Shown piece by piece: positions 39,403 through 47,004 of a stretch of DNA of 64,000 nucleotides; position 1 is the stretch's first letter; each line of letters begins with the position of its first letter. Location of the stretch: contig NZ_SLVJ01000004.1 in assembly GCF_004345325.1 (NCBI RefSeq), forward strand, positions 120,474 through 184,473, given 5' to 3'. The position numbers were made by a program, and so were the translations under genes. The notes beneath the pieces were generated by a model, which was not told where the DNA came from, did no database searches, and saw only the letters and a list, made by a program, of their open reading frames with translations. This DNA comes from Acinetobacter calcoaceticus (GTDB lineage: Bacteria > Pseudomonadota > Gammaproteobacteria > Pseudomonadales > Moraxellaceae).

Positions 39403-39429
39403 AAGCCTCGACTTTTTAAGTCGAGGCTT
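39403..39429 (-). terminator. Strong hairpin, terminator-like on the minus strand
   Basis: AAGCCTCGACTT (39403-39414) / AAGTCGAGGCTT (39418-39429) with a 3-nt loop. The T-run lies on the leftward reading; rightward it is followed by GAGCG. It could end antisense transcription or act as a weak terminator of the ligase transcript. Confidence 0.5.
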
Positions 39430-39600
39430 GAGCGAGTAGCCAAAACCTGCAGCATGTATTTCTAAAACAACCTGCTGTTATTCGTATGCTGTTAATATTA
39501 TTTTTTATTATTGTCATGAATCTGAATCAGTTGTTGCGGAGCATATTTGTTTAAAGTTTAGCCGTGGTGAAGATTTGACCAAAGGCCAAATGTCTATATC

Positions 39601-39624
39601 CATTGTCAGTTAAATCTGACAATG
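39601..39624. promoter_or_regulatory. 9-bp inverted repeat upstream of the phytase-like gene
   Basis: CATTGTCAG-TTAAAT-CTGACAATG. The size and symmetry suit a dimeric regulator's operator or a short hairpin, 164 bp before the start codon. The regulator is unknown. Confidence 0.4.
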
Positions 39625-39787
39625 CACTGTGAATTGCTTAGATAAATTTTATAAAAGTCAAAGTGATAACACAGAAATGATCCAATTTAAGCGGGTTTTC
39701 TCAAAGATATACAACAGTAGCAACCTTGACGTCATAGTGTCATCTGACTTCGCTTAAATAGCATTTTTAGGCTTAGTTTGGGATGAC

Positions 39788-41041
39788 ATGAATATAAAAT
39801 TTGCTGCCCTTTTGGCAACCACCACTTTGGCTCTGATGGGCTGTAACGACAATGAGGATAGCGGTCCTGAAGCGGTTTTGAGTGTGCCGACTTTGACCGG
39901 TTTTGCGCGCTTGGATGTTGAAACCTATGCTGAAGGGCCTGATTCAGGTGCTGCGGTTAAAGGCGCCAATGGTATCTATCCACCCTTTAAAGGTCAGCCC
40001 GTACAGGGGTTTTCTGCAGCGCTTAAAAATGCCGATGGTAGTTATATGGCCATGGCGGATAATGGCTTTGGTACCCAAGACAATTCAGCTGATTTTTTGT
40101 TGCGTATTTATAAGATTAAGCCTGATTTCAAAACAAAAAATAATGATAAAACTCAGGGTACTGGCGAAGTTCAAGTGCAAAGCTTTATCCAACTTCGTGA
40201 TCCAAATAAAAAAATTCCATTCCCAATCGTCAATGAAGGCAGTGCTGAACGTCTATTGACTGGGGCAGACTTTGATCCTGAATCAATGCAGCGGGTCGCT
40301 GATGGTAGTTATTGGATCGGTGAAGAATTTGGGCCGTATTTACTCCATTTTGATGCTGAAGGCGTGTTGTTGGATGCCCCGATTGCCTTACCAAATCCAC
40401 TGCAAGCTGGTCAAGAGTTACGTTCACCACAGAACCAGTTCAACAAAGCCAATATCAACTTTACTACACCTTTGGTACAACAAAGTGGTGGCTTTGAAGG
40501 CATGGCATTATCTAAAGATGGCCAATATCTATATCCAATCCTTGAAAAATCCTTGGTTGGGGATAACAGCAGGCAGGTCTTGATGTCGCAGTTTGACCTG
40601 AAGAAAAAAGCCTATACCGGTCAATATTACTGGTATGCCTTGGATACCAAGGGTGGCAACATCGGTGAGTTCCAGTTATATAGCAATCAGGAAGGCATCA
40701 TTATTGAGCGCGATAACGGACAAAATAAGCTCGATGGCTATAAAAAATTGATCCACGTGAAACTCGGTGAGCATACTCAAGCAGTGACACGCCGTGATTT
40801 GGTTGATCTGATGAATATCGCCAATCCAAACTTGCTCTATGGCACAGTGCGTGAAGGGGATATTGCAACAGGGACGAAATTTGGTTTTCCTTTCCAAACC
40901 GTTGAGGATGTGATTATTGAAGATGCAACCACTTTAACGGTGCTGAATGACAATAATTTTCCGGGTTCTAGCGGTCGCAATGCCAAACGTGCCGATGACA
41001 ATGAAATCATCCAGATTAAATTGCCTAAAGCGCTGTACTAA
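39788..41041 (+). CDS. Phytase-like esterase domain lipoprotein
   Basis: 417-residue lipoprotein with a type II signal ending in the lipobox LMGC (Cys19). The mature part matches what I know as the esterase-like activity of phytase family: PVQGFSAALKNADGSYMAMADNGFGTQDNS at the N-terminus, DPESMQRVADGSYWIGEEFGPYLLHFDAEG in the middle and GFEGMALSKDGQYLYPILEK. These are beta-propeller-like blades with acidic loops that could bind Ca2+. Secreted to the periplasm or outer membrane, it probably hydrolyses a phosphoester or ester; the substrate is unknown. A second large lipoprotein, at 59223, shares its N-terminal style. Confidence 0.8.
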   Translation: MNIKFAALLATTTLALMGCNDNEDSGPEAVLSVPTLTGFARLDVETYAEGPDSGAAVKGANGIYPPFKGQPVQGFSAALKNADGSYMAMADNGFGTQDNSADFLLRIYKIKPDFKTKNNDKTQGTGEVQVQSFIQLRDPNKKIPFPIVNEGSAERLLTGADFDPESMQRVADGSYWIGEEFGPYLLHFDAEGVLLDAPIALPNPLQAGQELRSPQNQFNKANINFTTPLVQQSGGFEGMALSKDGQYLYPILEKSLVGDNSRQVLMSQFDLKKKAYTGQYYWYALDTKGGNIGEFQLYSNQEGIIIERDNGQNKLDGYKKLIHVKLGEHTQAVTRRDLVDLMNIANPNLLYGTVREGDIATGTKFGFPFQTVEDVIIEDATTLTVLNDNNFPGSSGRNAKRADDNEIIQIKLPKALY

Positions 41042-41050
41042 TCAGGGCCT

Positions 41051-41078
41051 GTTGACATATTAATTCTGAACAGTCAAC
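41051..41078. repeat. Inverted repeat before the MFS gene
   Basis: GTTGAC (41051-41056) and GTCAAC (41073-41078) with a 16-bp spacer, between the lipoprotein stop and the MFS start. Possible operator; low evidence. Confidence 0.3.
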
Positions 41079-41138
41079 GCACCCTAGGCTAAGCCACGTT
41101 AAAAATAGGCGTATACTGCGCGAGATTAAGGAGTTTCT

Positions 41139-42380
41139 ATGTCTCAATCTCGCCAGCCTGCAGCCTATGTAGAATATGATACTCGCCCATTTCGGGCGAT
41201 TTTACTTTCATTGTTCCTCGCAGGTTTCGCCACATTTTCCTCGTTGTACTGTGTACAACCGATGATGCCCTTTCTGGCTAAGTTTTTTCAGATTAGCCCA
41301 GCCCAAAGCAGCCTTCCGCTGTCGTTCTCAACCATTGCCTTGGCATTGGGTCTGATCTTCGCGGGTCTGATCTCCGATCGCTATGGTCGTAAGTCGATTA
41401 TGGTGGTGTCATTATTTTCCACATCATTGCTGTTATTGATCAGCAGTCTGTTCCCGATTTGGGAGGTCTTTCTGGCCACACGGATGTTGGTGGGGTTGGC
41501 GGTGAGTGGCGTGGCTTCGGTGGCGATGACTTATATTGGTGAAGAAATTGCACAGAAAGATGTGGGCTTTGCCATGGGCCTGTATATCTCAGGAACCGCG
41601 ATTGGCGGGATGAGTGGGCGTTTGATTGCTGGGGTGTTGATGGACTTCACCACATGGCAAGTGGCAACTTTGACGATCGCCTTAATCAACTTACTGATCG
41701 CAGTGGTGTTTTACTTAGCACTTCCTGCATCACGACATTTTAAACCCTATCCGATTGCTTTGAGCCGACTGAAAAAGGCGTATCGAAATACTTGGAGTGA
41801 TCGCAAATTACGTTTGCTGTTTGCACAAGGCTTTATCTTGATGGGATGCTTTGTCAGTATCTTTAACTACATCAGTTATCACTTATTGGAACAGCCATTT
41901 GAATTGTCGCAAACCTGGATTGGATTAATCTCCGTGGCCTATTTATCTGGAATTTATAGTTCACCACGGGCGGCCAGTTGGAGTCGGCGATTTGGTCGTG
42001 GCGCGGTGTTGCCTGCGATGTTGTGCTGTATGTTGCTCGGGGTTTGGATCATGTTACTGCCTTCGGTTGCCACCATTTTGATTGGATTGCTGATCTTTAC
42101 CTTTTCCTTTTTTGCGGCACATTCCACCGCCAGTAGTTGGGTTGCGGTGCAATCATTGCAGTATCGCGCTGTCAGTTCTGCGTTGTACTTGTTTTGCTAC
42201 TATATCGGCTCGAGCTTACTCGGCAGTGCCAGTGGTCTCATTTGGGAATATTGGGGTTGGAATGGCGTCGGGATCGAAGTAAGTCTTTTATTAATCTTGG
42301 GGATAATCTTGGCGATCAAACTCAAGCGCATGCCGAATGCCGAAACGAGTCCGATGCCGGCAACGATTAAACTCAGCTAA
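41139..42380 (+). CDS. MFS transporter (YnfM-like)
   Basis: 413-residue major facilitator with about 12 transmembrane helices. The motif-A loop between helices 2 and 3 reads GLISDRYGRKSIMV; the first helices contain SLYCVQPMMPFLAKFF, which resembles the YnfM subgroup of drug:H+ antiporters. A strong AAGGAG lies 6 bp before ATG 41139. It is convergent with cadR, whose stop is 12 bp away. Substrate unknown. Confidence 0.85.
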   Translation: MSQSRQPAAYVEYDTRPFRAILLSLFLAGFATFSSLYCVQPMMPFLAKFFQISPAQSSLPLSFSTIALALGLIFAGLISDRYGRKSIMVVSLFSTSLLLLISSLFPIWEVFLATRMLVGLAVSGVASVAMTYIGEEIAQKDVGFAMGLYISGTAIGGMSGRLIAGVLMDFTTWQVATLTIALINLLIAVVFYLALPASRHFKPYPIALSRLKKAYRNTWSDRKLRLLFAQGFILMGCFVSIFNYISYHLLEQPFELSQTWIGLISVAYLSGIYSSPRAASWSRRFGRGAVLPAMLCCMLLGVWIMLLPSVATILIGLLIFTFSFFAAHSTASSWVAVQSLQYRAVSSALYLFCYYIGSSLLGSASGLIWEYWGWNGVGIEVSLLLILGIILAIKLKRMPNAETSPMPATIKLS

Positions 42381-42392
42381 GCCTAAAAATGA

Positions 42393-42854
42393 TTATTGCA
42401 GATCATGTTTGCTACTACAGACATGACTGCTATGGATGCTGTCCTTACCTTCACCAATCGCTGTGGCACGTTCCAATTCGCGCAAGATTCCGCAGGATTC
42501 AACTGGATTGAAGCCTTGGCAGTGTAGTCTCAAGGCCTGTAATTCCTGTTCGAGTAGATTGAGTTCTTGGATGCGCTGTTGCACATGTTGCAGATGCACA
42601 TCGACCAATTCATTGACCCCATGACAATCGGATTGATCCTGCTTGGCGGAGAGTAAGGTGCGGATTTCATCGTGGGTCATGCCCAATGAACGGCAACGAC
42701 GGATAAATCGCAGGCGTTCTAGATGTTGTTGTTGGTAGGTACGGTAGTTATTTTCAGTATTGCGTAACGGTTTCTGCAGTAAACCTTCTTTTTCATAAAA
42801 ACGAATGGTCTCAACACTACAGCTCACTTGTTGGGCAATTTCACCAATTTTCAT
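42393..42854 (-). CDS. cadR: Cd(II)/Pb(II)-responsive MerR family regulator
   Basis: 153-residue metal sensor that twists the cadA promoter into an active form on binding Cd, Pb or Zn. The N-terminal MerR helix-turn-helix is MKIGEIAQQVSCSVETIRFYEKEGLL with the wing RTYQQQHLERLRFIRRCRSLGM. The coiled-coil dimer helix runs about 80-115. Cysteines placed as in CadR are Cys77 (SDCHG), Cys111 (LHCQGF) and Cys120 (ESCGIL); the tail ends in a His/Cys-containing segment (SSHVCSSKHDLQ) that may add a metal site. It is divergent from cadA and shares the control region. Confidence 0.92.
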   Translation of the reverse strand: MKIGEIAQQVSCSVETIRFYEKEGLLQKPLRNTENNYRTYQQQHLERLRFIRRCRSLGMTHDEIRTLLSAKQDQSDCHGVNELVDVHLQHVQQRIQELNLLEQELQALRLHCQGFNPVESCGILRELERATAIGEGKDSIHSSHVCSSKHDLQ

Positions 42855-42869
42855 ATTTAAAATTTCCGC

Positions 42870-42900
42870 TTGAGTCTGAAGTTACTTCAGGGTGTTTAAT
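42870..42900 (+). promoter_or_regulatory. MerR-type cadA promoter and CadR operator
   Basis: TTGAGT (42870-42875) and TTTAAT (42895-42900) are separated by 19 bp, the overlong spacer typical of MerR-activated promoters. Inside it lies the perfect palindrome CTGAAGT-T-ACTTCAG (42876-42890). Confidence 0.85.
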
Positions 42901-42928
42901 CATATCATAGCCGTTAATAGGATTAATC

Positions 42929-45481
42929 ATGAGCAATAAAAGCCCTGCGGTCGGCGATGATCAGCACACCCAAGCCACGTCATGTTGTGGTTCAACGTGT
43001 TCAACATCTAAACAGCAAGCCGTGCTTGACCCTCATGCAGGGCATAGCCATGATCTTGTTGATGTTGAGAAGGTCACGGATCCATCGGACCAGAATTCAC
43101 ATAACAACGCCAACCACAATCACAACAACAACCACAATCATCAGCATACATCATGCAACACCACAGACAATCATTGCACGACTGAGACAGCTGATCATAC
43201 CCATGCTGTTGCAAAACAATCGTGTTGTGGTTCAGAGAGCAGCGCTAAAAGCAGTTGCGGCTCAGAGACCAGTACCAAAAGTAGTTGTGGTTCAGATGCC
43301 AATACGCAAAGCAGTTGCGGAGGCTCAAGCCATACTCATGCCGAAGCAGTCCCTGTAGCACTGGCTGCAACTCAGCAAGAGGGAGAATATCTACGTAGTT
43401 CAATGCGGATTATGCAAATGGACTGCCCGACTGAAGAAGGTTTGATCCAAAAGAAATTGGGTCAGATGGACAGTGTCATTCGACTTGAGTTTAACCTCAT
43501 GCAACGGGTACTGACCGTGGTGCATGTACCTGCGGCTTTGCCTAAAATCGTCAAAGCGTTGCAAGAATTGGGCTTTGAACCAGAGCTCTCTAATGATCAA
43601 GGTAAGTTTGATCAACCTGCCGTTGAGAAGCAGCAACCGCTTTGGCTATTGGCTGTCGCAGGCTGTTTCGCCATCGGTGCTGAAATTGGCGATTGGATGC
43701 AATGGTCAATGTGGTTCACTATGGCAGCCAGTGTGATCGCGATTGCATTGTCAGGGATCGGAACCTATAAAAAAGGTCTGATTGCAGTTAGAAATCTTAA
43801 TTTGAATATCAATGCCTTGATGAGTGTTGCGGTCACAGGTGCGGTATTGATTGGGCAATGGCCTGAAGCGGCAATGGTGATGGTGTTATTCACCTTGGCT
43901 GAGTTGATCGAAGCGCGATCCTTGGCGCGTGCGCGTAATGCCATCAGTCAATTGATGCAACTGGCCCCTGAAAAAGTCACTATGCTCCAAGCTGATGGTC
44001 AATGGGAAACGGTCGAAGCCACGCAAGTTGCTATTGGCAGTATCGTCAGGGTCAAACCGGGTGAAAAAATTGGTCTCGATGGTGTCATGACCAAAGGCCA
44101 ATCCAGTATTAACCAATCACCCATTACTGGTGAAAGCCTGCCTGTAGATAAGGTTGAGGGTGATACTGTATTTGCAGGGACCATTAATGAAGTGGGTTCC
44201 TTTGAATATCGGGTTACCGCAGGTGCAGATAACACCACTTTGGCGCGGATTATTCACGCTGTAGAAGAAGCGCAAGGCGAAAAAGCACCGACGCAACGTT
44301 TTGTCGATCGTTTCTCTAAGATTTATACCCCACTGGTGTTTATATTCGCGATCTTAATCGCCATCATCCCGCCGTTATTTATGGGGGGTGTTTGGGTGGA
44401 TTGGATCTATAAAGCCTTGGTGATCTTGGTGATTGCATGTCCATGTGCTTTGGTGATTTCAACCCCAGTGACTGTGGTCAGTGGATTGGCCGCAGCAGCA
44501 CGTCAAGGGATCTTGATCAAGGGTGGGGTCTATCTGGAACAAGGGCGTTTACTCAAATACTTGGCTTTCGATAAGACTGGTACCATTACCCATGGTAAGC
44601 CGAAGCAGACTGATCTTCAGGTCTTGGCTGGCGATGCGACTGAGATTGCAACATTACTGATCAGTTTGGCAGGTCGTTCCGATCATCCTGTTTCTCAGGC
44701 CATCGTAAAAGCCGCAGCAACTGATATGCAATTGATTGAAGTGGATGAATTTACTGCGCTGACTGGACGAGGCACCCGTGGTGTGATGAATGGGGTGACG
44801 TATTGGTTGGGTAACCACCGTTTGATCCATGAGTTGGAGTATTGTTCTGCTGAGCTAGAAGCACAAATTACTCAACTGGAACAACAGGGTAAGACTGTAG
44901 TGTTGTTTGCCAAAAATCAGCAGGTCTTGGCCTTGGCAGCAGTGGCCGATACAGTCAAGGCCACCAGTGCTGAAGCGATCGCGAGTCTACAAAAATTAGG
45001 CGTAAAAACCCTAATGCTCAGCGGTGACAATACCCATACCGTGGAAGCCATTGCGCAACAGGTCGGCATGAATGATGCCAAAGGCAATCTGCTCCCTGAG
45101 GACAAGTTGAACTTGGTGGCATCCTACGCAGAAACCAGCAGTATCGGTATGGTCGGTGATGGTATCAATGATGCGCCTGCACTGGCACGTGCCAATGTCG
45201 GTTTTGCCATGGGCTCTATGGGAACCGATGTGGCGATTGAGACTGCAGATGTGGCCTTAATGGATGATGACTTGCGTAAGATTCCACGCTTCATCGAGTT
45301 GTCGACCAAGACCCACCAAATCTTAATCCAAAACATCAGCTTGGCCTTGCTGACCAAAGCATTCTTCCTGATTCTGACGTTGATGAATCTCGGCAGTATG
45401 TGGATGGCGGTGTTTGCCGATGTCGGAGTCAGTTTATTGGTGGTGGCAAATGGTCTACGTTTGCTGAAGCAAAAGAAATAA
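42929..45481 (+). CDS. cadA: P1B-type heavy-metal ATPase (Cd/Zn/Pb exporter)
   Basis: 850-residue inner-membrane pump that exports Cd2+, Zn2+ or Pb2+ at the cost of ATP. The first 145 residues are a His/Cys/Asn-rich tail with NHNHNNNHNHQH and repeated SCCGS or SSCGS units. A ferredoxin-like metal-binding domain with MDCPTEEG follows (about 160-225). The P-type core shows TGES (phosphatase), CPC in VIACPCALVIS (transport site), DKTGT (phosphorylation), HP in RSDHPVSQA and GDGINDAP (hinge). The MerR-type promoter and divergent CadR define its regulation. It ends 22 bp from the convergent hydrolase gene. Confidence 0.95.
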   Translation: MSNKSPAVGDDQHTQATSCCGSTCSTSKQQAVLDPHAGHSHDLVDVEKVTDPSDQNSHNNANHNHNNNHNHQHTSCNTTDNHCTTETADHTHAVAKQSCCGSESSAKSSCGSETSTKSSCGSDANTQSSCGGSSHTHAEAVPVALAATQQEGEYLRSSMRIMQMDCPTEEGLIQKKLGQMDSVIRLEFNLMQRVLTVVHVPAALPKIVKALQELGFEPELSNDQGKFDQPAVEKQQPLWLLAVAGCFAIGAEIGDWMQWSMWFTMAASVIAIALSGIGTYKKGLIAVRNLNLNINALMSVAVTGAVLIGQWPEAAMVMVLFTLAELIEARSLARARNAISQLMQLAPEKVTMLQADGQWETVEATQVAIGSIVRVKPGEKIGLDGVMTKGQSSINQSPITGESLPVDKVEGDTVFAGTINEVGSFEYRVTAGADNTTLARIIHAVEEAQGEKAPTQRFVDRFSKIYTPLVFIFAILIAIIPPLFMGGVWVDWIYKALVILVIACPCALVISTPVTVVSGLAAAARQGILIKGGVYLEQGRLLKYLAFDKTGTITHGKPKQTDLQVLAGDATEIATLLISLAGRSDHPVSQAIVKAAATDMQLIEVDEFTALTGRGTRGVMNGVTYWLGNHRLIHELEYCSAELEAQITQLEQQGKTVVLFAKNQQVLALAAVADTVKATSAEAIASLQKLGVKTLMLSGDNTHTVEAIAQQVGMNDAKGNLLPEDKLNLVASYAETSSIGMVGDGINDAPALARANVGFAMGSMGTDVAIETADVALMDDDLRKIPRFIELSTKTHQILIQNISLALLTKAFFLILTLMNLGSMWMAVFADVGVSLLVVANGLRLLKQKK

Positions 45482-45503
45482 AGCCTTCACGATTATAAAC
45501 TGT

Positions 45504-46613
45504 TCATTGTCGTAGTTCCGATCCAGGAAACTTGACTGGATCGATGGGGGCTGATTGAGAGACTTCCTCTAGATTGGCCTCAGTTTTCAGTTGTTGTTCA
45601 ATGAACTGAATCGTGCTCTGTTTAAGCTGTGCCAAGGCTGCAGCTTCTACAGGATAATGTCCTCCCTCCGGCAACATCACCACTTGATAAGGCACTTTGA
45701 GTTCGTCCAAGACCGGTTGACTGAGTTCAAGTGGTGTCCAATGGTCTTGCTCAGGTTGCGTCAACAATACCGCACCATGTTGAATGGCATTAATCTCATG
45801 CTTCGGTTGATAATTCAGATAACTATTCAGAAAGCGAATGTTCATGGCATTGCCTGCTGAGGTTTTATCCGCCAACATGATTTTTAAGGCCTGAGGATCA
45901 TTGCTAAGCAAACTCATTTTTGACACCCAGCGCATCGGTAAGCGGATGTTCTTTAACGGTGTCTTGGCACTTAGACGCAGGCTGGGCAAACTGATGCCGC
46001 TGATTGCACTAAAGCGCATAGTGCCTTTTTTAACCTTTTTATGGCGTTGATCTAAAAAGGTCATGCCAATCACCCCTTGGACACGCGGGTTTTGCATGGC
46101 GACATGTAAGGCCAGCATACCGCCAGCCGACAGACCATACAGAAAGATCGGTCGTGAATCTTTTGCGGTCTCTTGATCAACCAAATCACTGACGGCTTGT
46201 ATCCAATCCGCATAGACAATTTCTTTACCCTTGCTGGTTTGGGTCAAGCCATAGCCGGGGAGATCTAAGGCGATGGTTTCATAACCCGCCGCAGCCAAGG
46301 GATGGCCCAGTACCAAAGTCATTTGTCGACCATTGGTGCCTACGCCATGTAATAAGATGACCTTTGCTGCAGCTTGGGGATTGGGATAATGATCGATATG
46401 GATCTGATGACTGCGCCAAGGCCAGAAATATTCTTGGGGGACAGTCTCTGGCTTGAGCTGGTAGTCCGCTGGAAAGCGTTGCTGTAGGTCTTGCCATGCG
46501 GTTTGTTGGCTATAAAAGCGGGGAGTGGTCGAGTTAGACCAAGCCTGTGTCGGCAGTGTAGGGATGAGGATCAGCAGACTGATCATGATTTTTTTTAGGT
46601 TCATATGTGACAT
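45504..46613 (-). CDS. Secreted alpha/beta hydrolase
   Basis: About 369 residues, with an N-terminal signal peptide (MNLKKIMISLLILIPTLPTQAWS) and an alpha/beta-hydrolase fold: oxyanion region VILLHGVGTNG, nucleophile elbow YGLSAGGM (Ser in GxSxG), acid in TQPEQDHWTP and catalytic His in LPEGGHYPV. The order fits lysophospholipase or esterase types; the substrate is unknown. The start is uncertain: ATG at 46613, ATG at 46604 and an upstream TTG at 46652 are in frame and none has a good ribosome site. I chose 46613 because it keeps the signal peptide near the N-terminus. Confidence 0.8.
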   Translation of the reverse strand: MSHMNLKKIMISLLILIPTLPTQAWSNSTTPRFYSQQTAWQDLQQRFPADYQLKPETVPQEYFWPWRSHQIHIDHYPNPQAAAKVILLHGVGTNGRQMTLVLGHPLAAAGYETIALDLPGYGLTQTSKGKEIVYADWIQAVSDLVDQETAKDSRPIFLYGLSAGGMLALHVAMQNPRVQGVIGMTFLDQRHKKVKKGTMRFSAISGISLPSLRLSAKTPLKNIRLPMRWVSKMSLLSNDPQALKIMLADKTSAGNAMNIRFLNSYLNYQPKHEINAIQHGAVLLTQPEQDHWTPLELSQPVLDELKVPYQVVMLPEGGHYPVEAAALAQLKQSTIQFIEQQLKTEANLEEVSQSAPIDPVKFPGSELRQ

Positions 46614-47004
46614 TGATTTGTTGTTTGTATAGAGCCTAAACCTGTGATTCAAATATTGAGTTTTTATTTGTGAATAGCGTCACGTGATGTCAATACGGTG
46701 TACCTACTTAGTTGATTTGTACAAATAACAACCTTGATTTTATGGGGGATTTTGTGAGTGGTTTGAATGATATCCATTGATCGGAAAATATAGCCTAAGT
46801 CAAAATGCGGCACATTTGCGTATTAAAAAGCCAATGTTAAGTAGCATGGATCGACCTTAACAGCTTGCTTAAGAGTCTGAGCCAGTCGATTTCCATAAAG
46901 TGATCGTTTTTTAGGCAAGCAAGCTGAGTAAAATTCATGTTAGAATGAGCGCCTTTCATTTTCGGTCGTTCTGACCGATCTGCTACCCATCGAGATGATT
47001 CTAC
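46614..47004. other. Divergent intergenic region, hydrolase / ygiQ
   Basis: No supported gene. Two inverted repeats stand out: CAGCTTGCT (46861-46869) with AGCAAGCTG (46918-46926), spanning a T-run, and TCGGTC-GTTCT-GACCGA (46962-46978), a compact hairpin in the probable ygiQ leader. A TAGAAT -10-like box lies at 46941-46946. Confidence 0.45.

Larger units (their letters stand above)
39300..39787. other. Intergenic region with tandem repeat and hairpins
   Basis: 488 bp without a supported gene. It holds a 20-bp tandem duplication (39363-39402), a perfect 12-bp hairpin (39403-39429) and a 9-bp inverted repeat (39601-39624), each given separately. The last part must carry the promoter of the phytase-like lipoprotein gene. 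Confidence 0.6.

Noticed and set aside
39720..39760. TCAT repeats resembling a PhoB box before the phytase-like gene
   Set aside because: Repeat spacing is about 8 bp rather than the 11 bp of a PhoB box, and the half-sites are poor.
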